A stretch of 7,276 nucleotides of DNA from Pseudolabrys sp. (GCA_029945495.1 JAQSCR010000623.1:1-7276), one strand, 5' to 3'. Shown: positions 1 through 5,551, numbered from the stretch's first letter. Made by a program: numbers and translations. The notes: generated by a model from the sequence alone, not told the origin.

Positions 1-32
1 AGCGCCAGGATGCGTTCGTAGGTTTTACTCAT
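1..32 (-). CDS. 5' end of a minus-strand gene running off the window (possibly the urea transporter permease urtB)
   Basis: An ATG on the minus strand at base 32 opens a frame that stays open to the window edge and encodes MSKTYERILA. A weak purine-rich stretch (GGGA) lies about ten bases upstream. It follows urtA on the same strand after about 95 bases and a hairpin. In usual urt operons the next gene is the permease urtB, but ten residues are too few to recognise a family, so this identity is only positional inference. Confidence 0.4.
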   Translation of the reverse strand, partial: MSKTYERILA

Positions 33-68
33 TGCGTTCGATCCCGGCAGATCACGTGTTAGGAAGAT

Positions 69-98
69 GGAGGCGGCGGTTTTTAAATCGCCGCCTCC
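69..98 (-). terminator. Strong hairpin after urtA (attenuator, processing site or weak terminator)
   Basis: A perfect 10-bp stem (GGAGGCGGCG pairing with CGCCGCCTCC) encloses a 10-base A/T-rich loop, 30 bases beyond the urtA stop codon. On the minus strand it is followed only by ATCTTCCT, not a real U-tract. It may therefore be a leaky terminator or an mRNA 3'-end stabiliser that favours the abundant binding protein over downstream subunits. The structure is seen directly; its function is inferred. Confidence 0.65.
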
Positions 99-127
99 GG
101 TCGCAGGTCACGTCAAGTCGCTTGGAA

Positions 128-1453
128 TCAGGAAGCCTGACCGCCGCACTTCTTGGTGACGGTGTTGTAGTTGCCGCACTTCAGCTTGAACCAGTCGGAT
201 TCGAGATCCTTCGAGCCCGGCAGGAAGTCGGTCCAGGCATCGCCCGGAACCAGGCCTTTGGTCTTCCACACCACGTCGAACTGGCCATCGCCTTTGATTT
301 CGCCGACGAAGACCGGCTTGGTGATGTGATGGTTCGCCAGCATGGTGGAGGTGCCGCCCGTCAGGTTCGGCGCGGTGATGCCCGGCAGCGCGTCGATGAC
401 CTTGGTCGCGTCGGTGGACTTCACCTTCTCAACCGCCTTCACCCACATGTTGAAGCCGATGACAGTCGCTTCCATCGGATCGTTGGTGACACGCTTCGGG
501 TTCTTGGTGAACGCCTGCCACTTCTTGATGAACTCGGCGTTGGCCGGGCTCTTGATCGACTCGAAGTAGTTCCAGGCGGCGAGGTGGCCGAGCAGTGGCT
601 TGGTGTCGAGACCGGCGAGTTCTTCTTCGCCGACCGAGAACGCCACGACCGGAATGTCGGTCGCCTTGACGCCCTGGTTGCCGAGTTCCTTGTAGAACGG
701 AACGTTGGCGTCGCCGTTGATGGTCGAGACCACGGCGGTCTTCTTGCCGGCCGAACCGAACTTCTTGATGTCCGACACGATCGTCTGCCAGTCGCTATGA
801 CCAAATGGCGTGTAGTTGATCATGATGTCTTCCTGCTTGACGCCCTTCGACTTCAGATAGGCCTCAAGGATCTTGTTGGTGGTGCGCGGATAGACGTAGT
901 CGGTGCCGGCGAGCACCCAACGCTTCACCGAGCCGCCGTCCTTGCTCATCAGATAGTCGACGGCCGGAATCGCCTGCTGGTTCGGCGCGGCGCCCGTGTA
1001 GAACACGTTGTATTCGCTCTCTTCGCCTTCGTACTGCACCGGATAGAACAGGATCGAGTTGAGTTCCTTGAACACGGGCAGCACCGACTTGCGCGACACC
1101 GACGTCCAGCAGCCGAACACCACGGCGACCTTGTCCTTGGCGATCAGCTCGCGCGCCTTTTCGGCGAACAGCGGCCAGTTCGAGGCCGGATCGACGACCA
1201 CGGCTTCGAGCTTCTTGCCGTTGACGCCGCCCTTCTTGTTCTGCTCGTCGATCAGGAACAACACGGTGTCCTTCAGCGTGGTTTCGCTGATGGCCATCGT
1301 GCCCGAGAGCGAGTGCAGAACGCCCACTTTGATGGTGTCCTGAGCTTGGGCGGACGAGATTGCTCCCGTGGCCGCGAAGGCAAACCCGGCCGCGGCGGCG
1401 AGCCACTTCCGGGCAGTCGGCCGCTTGGCGGCCGTTTGACTGAGTGTGAACAT
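128..1453 (-). CDS. urtA: Urea ABC transporter, periplasmic substrate-binding protein UrtA
   Basis: This 441-residue protein is the periplasmic receptor that delivers urea to the UrtBCDE ABC importer, a nitrogen-scavenging system. The N-terminus is a signal peptide: a basic stretch (KRPTARKW), an alanine-rich core, and a likely cut after SAQA at residue 37. The mature part starts with the type I binding-protein signature IKVGVLHSLSGTMAISE and carries the UrtA-typical stretches FGCWTSVSRKSVLPVF and FYTGAAPNQQAIPAVDYL. Two cysteines near the C-terminus (426 and 436) could form a disulfide. The ATG at 1453 is preferred: AGGGG lies about ten bases upstream, the signal peptide follows at once, and the longer in-frame TTG at 1537 falls inside the sigma-54 promoter. 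The close alternative is an FmdD-type short-chain amide binding protein, but the length and motifs fit UrtA better. Confidence 0.92.
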   Translation of the reverse strand: MFTLSQTAAKRPTARKWLAAAAGFAFAATGAISSAQAQDTIKVGVLHSLSGTMAISETTLKDTVLFLIDEQNKKGGVNGKKLEAVVVDPASNWPLFAEKARELIAKDKVAVVFGCWTSVSRKSVLPVFKELNSILFYPVQYEGEESEYNVFYTGAAPNQQAIPAVDYLMSKDGGSVKRWVLAGTDYVYPRTTNKILEAYLKSKGVKQEDIMINYTPFGHSDWQTIVSDIKKFGSAGKKTAVVSTINGDANVPFYKELGNQGVKATDIPVVAFSVGEEELAGLDTKPLLGHLAAWNYFESIKSPANAEFIKKWQAFTKNPKRVTNDPMEATVIGFNMWVKAVEKVKSTDATKVIDALPGITAPNLTGGTSTMLANHHITKPVFVGEIKGDGQFDVVWKTKGLVPGDAWTDFLPGSKDLESDWFKLKCGNYNTVTKKCGGQAS

Positions 1454-1521
1454 TGTTTGAGACCCCTGCGTTTGACGCGCGCAATTAGTCGCGACGACTT
1501 CGTTCGCGCAGCAAGGCAATC

Positions 1522-1537
1522 GCAAGCCCTGTGCCAA
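1522..1537 (-). promoter_or_regulatory. Sigma-54 (RpoN) promoter of urtA
   Basis: On the minus strand the sequence reads TTGGCACAGGGCTTGC. It matches the -24/-12 consensus TGGCAC-N5-TTGC at every core position and has the required ten bases between the invariant GG and GC. The transcription start should be near base 1510, giving a leader of about 57 bases before the urtA ATG, with the AGGGG ribosome site inside it. Urea uptake is classically nitrogen-regulated, so NtrC is the expected activator. That last step is inference. Confidence 0.85.
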
Positions 1538-1553
1538 GCCGTCACATTGGGTC

Positions 1554-1566
1554 TAAGCAATTGATT
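1554..1566 (-). promoter_or_regulatory. IHF binding site between the urtA promoter and upstream region
   Basis: The minus strand reads AATCAATTGCTTA, an exact match to the IHF consensus WATCAR-N4-TTR. It lies at about -44 to -56 relative to the predicted sigma-54 start. That is where IHF commonly bends DNA so that an enhancer-bound activator can touch RNA polymerase. The site is short and sits in A/T-rich DNA, so a chance match is possible, but its position makes it credible. Confidence 0.55.
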
Positions 1567-1594
1567 TATCATCTGTATATGGCGCACGGCGAAA

Positions 1595-1640
1595 ATTGCC
1601 TATTTTACGGTCAGTAGCCACTGGTTATTTATTAGGCAAT
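1595..1640. promoter_or_regulatory. Concentric dyad upstream of urtA (candidate enhancer site)
   Basis: Outer 8-bp arms ATTGCCTA (1595-1602) and TAGGCAAT (1633-1640) and inner 4-bp arms CAGT (1612-1615) and ACTG (1620-1623) share exactly the same centre, 1617.5. That centre is about 108 bases upstream of the predicted sigma-54 start, a typical enhancer distance. It does not match the enteric NtrC consensus. It could instead be an operator, or a structure beyond the end of the gene that stops at 1696. Symmetry is seen directly; role is inference. Confidence 0.45.
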
Positions 1641-1695
1641 ATTGGCTGATAATTCGGCAGTGCACACAATTTAATACGCTACCCAGGCTTCGCGC

Positions 1696-2559
1696 CTACC
1701 AAAGCTCGTCGACCGTCAATCGCCGCGAAATCAGCCGCTGCTGGACGCAATAGAAAATCAGCATGTCGAGGCAGGGCCGGTTCGCGTCCTTGCCGAAGGG
1801 CGCGGTGTCGATGCCGCCCGGCGAAGCGCCTGCCGCTGCGCGGCCGGCCGCCAGCATCCGGTACAGCTCGGCGACCGCCGCCGGCTTGGCGCGCGCCAGT
1901 TCGTCGGTCACCACGACCATATGATTGACCGGCACCAGACGGTGCTTGCCGAACCAGAGACTTGCCTCGGCGTCCGGATTCTCGATCACGCTTTGCAGCC
2001 GCGGATCGTCCGGCATGGCAGCGCCATAGATCGCGGCGTCGAGTTCGCCGTCGATCAGCATTTTGGTGATGTCCTTGCCCTTGTCGGCGCGGACGATGCC
2101 GGGCGGATCCTTGGCCTCGGCGACGTGGCCGTCCTCGAAGGTCACCCACTGAACGCCGCTGAGATCGACGTCGTAATCGTTTTGCAGAATGCCGCGAATC
2201 CAGGCGGCGGTGGTCTGGCTGTAGGAGCGCACGCCGATGCGCTTGCCGGCGAGGCCGACGGGCGTCAACCGGCCGCGCTCGACATTGTGCAGCATGGTGC
2301 CGTGCTGAAACCGCGCCAGCATCGCTGCCGGCAGCAAGGTCAGGCCCTTGTTATGCTCCTTGGCCTGCAGATAAGTGACCAGCGCCATCTCGCTCGCATC
2401 GTAAGCGTGTTCTCGCACCATCGGCTTGAACGCGGTGTGCATCGGCTTGACCTCGACGAAGTCGAGCTTGAGCGTGGCCGAGGTGATTTCGCCGCGCTTG
2501 AGCGGCAGCGTGTGCGGATAGTCGCCGATGGCGATGCGCAAAGTCGGAATTTCGGTCAT
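1696..2559 (-). CDS. 4,5-dihydroxyphthalate decarboxylase-family protein (periplasmic-binding-protein fold, cytoplasmic)
   Basis: This 287-residue protein has the opening pattern of the Pht5 / 4,5-dihydroxyphthalate decarboxylase family, which has a type II solute-binding-protein fold. IAIGDYPHTLPLKRGEI is at residues 9-24, HAYDASEMALVTYL at 51-64, and GKRIGVRSYSQTTAAWIRGIL at 105-125. It has no signal peptide, which argues for a cytoplasmic enzyme rather than a transporter receptor. Pht5 converts 4,5-dihydroxyphthalate to protocatechuate, which would feed the pathway encoded by the divergent galB-ligK pair. The ATG at 2559 is supported by AAGGG about seven bases upstream. The open frame continues to 3315 only because galB's opposite strand happens to lack stops. 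The protein seems somewhat shorter than Pht5, and databases often label such proteins ABC-transporter binding proteins, so the exact substrate is uncertain. Confidence 0.72.
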   Translation of the reverse strand: MTEIPTLRIAIGDYPHTLPLKRGEITSATLKLDFVEVKPMHTAFKPMVREHAYDASEMALVTYLQAKEHNKGLTLLPAAMLARFQHGTMLHNVERGRLTPVGLAGKRIGVRSYSQTTAAWIRGILQNDYDVDLSGVQWVTFEDGHVAEAKDPPGIVRADKGKDITKMLIDGELDAAIYGAAMPDDPRLQSVIENPDAEASLWFGKHRLVPVNHMVVVTDELARAKPAAVAELYRMLAAGRAAAGASPGGIDTAPFGKDANRPCLDMLIFYCVQQRLISRRLTVDELW

Positions 2560-2628
2560 TGGCGGCCCTTCATTTATCGCCCTACTTAGTCTAAAGAACG
2601 CCCATAAAAAAAGGGAGTTATTACGCCT
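2560..2628. promoter_or_regulatory. Divergent control region between the decarboxylase-like gene and galB
   Basis: These 69 bases must contain the 5' signals of both divergent genes. They hold a ribosome site on each strand (AAGGG at 2566-2570 on minus, AGGGAG at 2612-2617 on plus). Near the middle is a short perfect dyad TTAG-T-CTAA (2586-2594). No convincing -35/-10 pair stands out on either strand. A shared operator is plausible but unproven. Confidence 0.4.
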
Positions 2629-3351
2629 ATGCCGGAACAGAAAACGGGTCTCGTCGTCACCGCCCATCCCGGCGATTTCGTCTGGCGCGCCGGCGGCGCG
2701 ATCGCGCTGCATGCCAAGAAGGGCTACAAAGTCAAAATCGTCTGCATGTCGTTCGGCGAGCGCGGCGAAAGCCAGTTTGCCTGGAAGGAGCAAGGCGCGA
2801 CCATGGTCAGTGTCAAGGCCGGCCGCAAGGACGAGGCCGAACGCGCCGCCGCTTTGCTGGGCGCCGAGATCGAGTTCTTCGATTGCGGCGACTATCCGCT
2901 CAAGCTCACCGAAGAACACTTCGACCGCATGGTCGACATCTATCGCGAGACCAATCCGAGCTTCGTGCTCACCCACGCGCTGGAAGATCCTTATAATTTC
3001 GACCATCCGAACGCCGCGCATTTCGCGCAGGAGACGCGTGTGGTGGCGCAGGCGATGGGCCACAAGCCGGGCGCCAAGTACAAATATTCGGCGCCGCCGG
3101 TCTATCTGTTCGAGCCGCATCAACCCGAGCAGTGCAACTACAAGCCTGACCTCATTCTGAAAATCGACGACGTGTGGGAGCAGAAGTACAAGGCGTTCCA
3201 GATTCTCGCGGCGCAGAAACATCTGTGGGGCTATTACGAGCGCGTCGCACTCAACCGCGGCATCCAGGGCTCGCGCAACACAGGCGTGCCGATGACCTAT
3301 GGCGAAGCCTACCAAACGCTGTTCCCGCGCGTTACGACGGAACTAGGGTAA
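2629..3351 (+). CDS. galB: 4-oxalomesaconate hydratase, GalB type (PIG-L/LmbE zinc hydrolase fold)
   Basis: This 240-residue protein has the PIG-L/LmbE fold. Motif one is TAHPGD (residues 11-16), with H13 and D16 as expected zinc ligands. Motif two is HALEDPYNFDHPN (116-128), where H126 is the expected third ligand. The FVWRAGGAIALH and MSFGERGES stretches resemble the Pseudomonas GalB hydratase rather than sugar deacetylases. GalB hydrates 4-oxalomesaconate to 4-carboxy-4-hydroxy-2-oxoadipate in the protocatechuate 4,5-cleavage and gallate pathways. The next gene, the matching aldolase, takes exactly that product, which strongly supports the call. LigJ does the same job in sphingomonads but belongs to the unrelated amidohydrolase family. 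The start is fixed by AGGGAG eleven bases upstream of the ATG. The motif is HPGD instead of the common HPDD. A generic PIG-L deacetylase is the alternative. Confidence 0.82.
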   Translation: MPEQKTGLVVTAHPGDFVWRAGGAIALHAKKGYKVKIVCMSFGERGESQFAWKEQGATMVSVKAGRKDEAERAAALLGAEIEFFDCGDYPLKLTEEHFDRMVDIYRETNPSFVLTHALEDPYNFDHPNAAHFAQETRVVAQAMGHKPGAKYKYSAPPVYLFEPHQPEQCNYKPDLILKIDDVWEQKYKAFQILAAQKHLWGYYERVALNRGIQGSRNTGVPMTYGEAYQTLFPRVTTELG

Positions 3352-3359
3352 ATCTCTTT

Positions 3360-3406
3360 TCCCGGGCGCAGCGCGGTACGCAGTACTGCGCTGCAGACCC
3401 GGGATC
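3360..3406 (+). repeat. Palindromic intergenic repeat, copy 1 (hairpin)
   Basis: CCCGGG at 3361-3366 pairs with CCCGGG at 3398-3403, and inside it GCAGCGC (3368-3374) pairs with GCGCTGC (3388-3394), giving a long GC-rich hairpin. It starts nine bases after the galB stop. Its right edge, GCAGACCCGGGATC, reappears inverted in copy 2 with one difference. From general knowledge, this resembles the abundant palindromic intergenic repeats of Bradyrhizobium and relatives. No other copy lies in this window. Confidence 0.7.
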
Positions 3407-3429
3407 GTTACGAATTCCGAGTCTGTGAA

Positions 3430-3477
3430 GATCCCGGCTCTGCGGTGCACCGCTTGCGCGCTGCACCGCGTCCGGGA
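3430..3477 (-). repeat. Palindromic intergenic repeat, copy 2 (inverted relative to copy 1)
   Basis: TCCCGG (3432-3437) pairs with CCGGGA (3472-3477), and GCGGTGCA (3442-3449) pairs with TGCACCGC (3462-3469) around a 12-base loop. The left edge GATCCCGGCTCTGC is the inverted counterpart of the right edge of copy 1. The two copies are therefore head to head, about 23 bases apart. The element ends about seven bases before the ligK ribosome site, so a hairpin in the mRNA could affect ligK translation or protect one end of the message. Confidence 0.7.
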
Positions 3478-3496
3478 CAAGCCAGGAGAGAACAAA

Positions 3497-4189
3497 ATGA
3501 AACCCGTCGTAGTCCGCAACATCAAGCGCGCCGACGCGAACGCCGTCGCCACTTTCGAGAAGCTCGGCGTCTCGACCGTGCACGAGGCGCTCGGCCGCTC
3601 CGGCCTGATGAAGCCCTATATCCGGCCGATCTGGGCCGGCGCTTCGATCGCAGGCCCAGCCGTCACCATCCTGGCGCAACCGGGCGACAACTGGATGATT
3701 CACGTTGCTGTAGAACAGTGTAGGCCCGGCGACATCGTCGTGCTCGGCGTGACCGCCGACAATACCGACGGTATGTTCGGCGACCTGCTCGCCACCTCGC
3801 TGAAAGCGCGCGGCGTCAAGGGCCTGATCATCGACGCCGGTTGCCGCGACGTCGCGACCTTGAAAGAGATGGGCTTTCCGGTGTGGTCGCGGGCGATCTC
3901 GGCCAAGGGCACGGTCAAGGCCACGCTCGGCGCGGTCAACATTCCGGTGGTCTGCGCCGGCGTCAACGTCACCCCGGGCGACGCGGTGGTGGCCGACGAC
4001 GACGGCGTGGTGATCGTACCGGCCAAGCTCGCGGTCGAGGTCGCGGCCAAAGCGCAGAAGCGTTCCGACGACGAGGAAGCCAAGCGGGCCAAGCTCGCCT
4101 CCGGCGTGCTCGGCCTCGACATGTACAATATGCGCGAACCGCTGGCCAAAGCCGGGCTGGTCTACGTCGACAATCCGGAAGACGTGTGA
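3497..4189 (+). CDS. ligK: 4-carboxy-4-hydroxy-2-oxoadipate (CHA/HMG) aldolase, RraA-like class II
   Basis: This 230-residue protein is the metal-dependent aldolase that splits 4-carboxy-4-hydroxy-2-oxoadipate into pyruvate and oxaloacetate, the last step of protocatechuate 4,5-cleavage and of gallate breakdown. The length fits LigK/ProA/GalC enzymes. The key RraA-superfamily motifs are present: FGDLLATSLKARGVKGLIIDAGCRDV (residues 94-119), with R117 and D118 in the positions of the substrate-binding Arg and metal-binding Asp, then GVNVTPGDAVVADDDGVVIVP (155-175). The ATG at 3497 has an excellent AGGAGA site seven bases upstream. An in-frame GTG at 3425 would only translate repeat DNA. It lies 145 bases after galB on the same strand, with palindromic repeats between, and probably shares its transcript. 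RraA itself, an RNase E inhibitor, is a distant relative but an unlikely identity given the galB neighbour. Confidence 0.88.
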   Translation: MKPVVVRNIKRADANAVATFEKLGVSTVHEALGRSGLMKPYIRPIWAGASIAGPAVTILAQPGDNWMIHVAVEQCRPGDIVVLGVTADNTDGMFGDLLATSLKARGVKGLIIDAGCRDVATLKEMGFPVWSRAISAKGTVKATLGAVNIPVVCAGVNVTPGDAVVADDDGVVIVPAKLAVEVAAKAQKRSDDEEAKRAKLASGVLGLDMYNMREPLAKAGLVYVDNPEDV

Positions 4190-4206
4190 GGCCGGCGCGC
4201 GGTAAC

Positions 4207-4221
4207 CAACGGTTAACGTTG
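4207..4221. promoter_or_regulatory. Short perfect dyad upstream of the flp gene
   Basis: CAACG (4207-4211) and CGTTG (4217-4221) flank GTTAA, a 15-base element about 93 bases before the flp start. It contains TTAAC, half of a CtrA-like site, but the second half at the expected spacing is missing. It could be an operator for flp. No convincing -35/-10 pair was found in 4190-4313. Confidence 0.3.
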
Positions 4222-4313
4222 TTTCCGAGTAACTAATTCTCCTGCATTCGAGAAACGTTTAATTCGATTCTCTTGCGTATGACTGAGCCATCTGTTCACA
4301 CCTGGAGCGGCTC

Positions 4314-4475
4314 ATGTCCAAGATTGTTGCGTTTCTCAAGAACGAATCCGGCGCCACCGCCATCGAATACGGCCTGATTGCCGCCGGCATTTCCGTTGCG
4401 ATCATCGCGGTCGTCAACGGCCTCGGCACCAAGCTGAACACCAACTTCACCAGCATTTCGACCCAGCTGAAATAA
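4314..4475 (+). CDS. flp: Flp family type IVb pilin
   Basis: This 53-residue protein is a pilin prepeptide of the Flp/Fap (Tad) family, the small subunit that polymerises into adhesive type IVb pili. It has a short basic leader (MSKIVAFLKNESG) and a prepilin peptidase site G13|ATAIEY with the hallmark Glu-Tyr pair (E18, Y19). A single hydrophobic helix follows (about residues 20-36, GLIAAGISVAIIAVVNG), then a polar tail ending TSISTQLK. It was found by reading the frame directly because it is short. The ribosome site is GGAG six bases before the ATG. No cpa/tad assembly genes are visible nearby, so the machinery must be elsewhere. The gene stands alone with its own terminator and is unrelated in function to the catabolic genes before it. 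Confidence 0.93.
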   Translation: MSKIVAFLKNESGATAIEYGLIAAGISVAIIAVVNGLGTKLNTNFTSISTQLK

Positions 4476-4503
4476 GCGGCGTCATCTGCCGGTTAACAAA
4501 CAA

Positions 4504-4534
4504 GAGGCCGCCGGCAACGGCGGCTTCTTTTTTT
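4504..4534 (+). terminator. Rho-independent terminator of flp
   Basis: A 10-bp stem (GAGGCCGCCG with CGGCGGCTTC, one G-U pair) closes on a GCAA tetraloop of the GNRA class and is followed by seven T residues (4528-4534). This is the cleanest terminator in the window. It sits 28 bases after the flp stop and four bases from the end of the convergent SDR gene. The same stem on the minus strand is followed by TTGTTTGTTAA, so it may work in both directions. Confidence 0.92.
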
Positions 4535-4537
4535 GCG

Positions 4538-5551
4538 TCAGTGTCCCGACAGCGCTGGTCGCGCAGTGGCCGATTTCGTACCGGCCGGCCGCGTCTCAAG
4601 ACAGCCCAGACTTTCCAGCGCGCGCCGCACCGCGACGTCGATCGGCGTGCACGGCTCCGAACCGAGCGCCGCCACCAGCCGCGTATTGTCGAGTTGCAAC
4701 GGCTCGCGCCAGAGATAGCCCATCTCGCGCATTTCCTTGAACAGCCGGACAAAGGGCGACGCCAAAACGACCAGCGCCCACGGAAAGCGCCGCACCTTCA
4801 ACGCCGGCCGGCCCGCGGCGCGGCGAATGGCGGCGATCATTTCCGCGCCATCGGCATCCCAGAAGCCACCGAAGTGAAAACGCTCGAACATCGCCGGCTC
4901 GCCGCGTTCGATGAGCCGCACCATGGCCTCGGCCAGATCGGGCAGATAGGCCCAGGCATGGCCGACGCCCGGCGTGCCGATATCGGCGATGGCGGCGAGC
5001 GGCTTGCCCGGCTTGACCATGGCCTGCGCAAACCAGTTGTTGCCGGCGTGACCGCCGAAGAAATCGCCGGCGCGCACGATCGTCACCGGCACGCCTTCGC
5101 TTGCGGCTTGCTTGAGACGCTGCTCCATGGCGACCCGTAGCGCGCCTTTGCGCGACGTCGGATTTTGCGGCGACTCTTCGCGCAGAACCGGGAATGCGTC
5201 CGACCCGTAATTGTAGATCGTGCCGGGAAACAGAATGCGCGCGCCGGCCGCCCGCGCCGCGGCGATCGTGTTGTCGAGCATCGGCACGACGAGTTTGTCC
5301 CAGTCGCGATAGCCGGGCGGGTTGGCGGCGTGAACGATCAACGCCGCGCCTTGCGCGGCCGTGACCACCGCAGCGCGGTCCATGGCGTCGCCCTGGACCC
5401 AACTCACGGCAAAGTCCGGCGCGCGCCGCTTGGCGCTGGCGATGTCGCGGGTCAACGCCCGCACCTGCCAGCCATGCGCGATCAGCGCCAATGCCACCTC
5501 GCCGCCAATGCCGCCGGTTGCGCCGATGACCAAAGCCGTGTTGTTCCGCAT
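4538..5551 (-). CDS. NAD(P)-dependent epimerase/dehydratase-like protein (atypical extended SDR)
   Basis: This 337-residue Rossmann-fold protein has the dinucleotide-binding motif GATGGIG at residues 10-16, a basic region after beta-2 (TRDIASAKRR, 34-43) that suggests NADP preference, GDAM at 54-57 and HAANPPGYRDWDKL at 74-87. The extended-SDR layout continues with PGTIYNYGSD (109-118) and IVRAGDFFGG (158-167). At the position where family members have Tyr-x3-Lys, this protein has K135-G-A-L-R139, so the normal catalytic pair is missing. It may bind nucleotide without classic SDR chemistry, or use Y113/Y115 instead. The ATG at 5551 is supported by AAGGAA six bases upstream. It is divergent from a LysR-type regulator across 93 bases, suggesting control by it. 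The substrate cannot be read from sequence. Confidence 0.8.
   Translation of the reverse strand: MRNNTALVIGATGGIGGEVALALIAHGWQVRALTRDIASAKRRAPDFAVSWVQGDAMDRAAVVTAAQGAALIVHAANPPGYRDWDKLVVPMLDNTIAAARAAGARILFPGTIYNYGSDAFPVLREESPQNPTSRKGALRVAMEQRLKQAASEGVPVTIVRAGDFFGGHAGNNWFAQAMVKPGKPLAAIADIGTPGVGHAWAYLPDLAEAMVRLIERGEPAMFERFHFGGFWDADGAEMIAAIRRAAGRPALKVRRFPWALVVLASPFVRLFKEMREMGYLWREPLQLDNTRLVAALGSEPCTPIDVAVRRALESLGCLETRPAGTKSATARPALSGH

Noticed and set aside
1454..1537. Longer UrtA starting at the TTG at 1537
   Set aside because: The TTG is part of the -24 element of the sigma-54 promoter, upstream of the predicted transcription start, and it would put 28 residues before the signal peptide.
32..1564. 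A 510-codon plus-strand open frame covering urtA
   Set aside because: It is fully antisense to urtA, has an arginine- and histidine-rich composition without domain features, and also runs through the urtA promoter. It is a shadow of high-GC codon use.
2560..3315. N-terminal extension of the decarboxylase-like gene back to 3315
   Set aside because: It is antisense to galB. Family similarity and a good ribosome site begin at the ATG at 2559.
3425..3496. Longer LigK from a GTG at 3425
   Set aside because: The extra 24 codons are translated repeat DNA. The ATG at 3497 has an AGGAGA site and matches the family's N-terminus.
4246..4267. Direct repeat ATTCGA spaced 16 bases apart upstream of flp
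   Set aside because: The unit is only six bases and no further copies occur, so it is easily due to chance.
4541..5140. A 199-codon plus-strand frame inside the SDR gene
   Set aside because: It has the typical arginine-rich composition of an antisense shadow and no ribosome site or recognisable domain.
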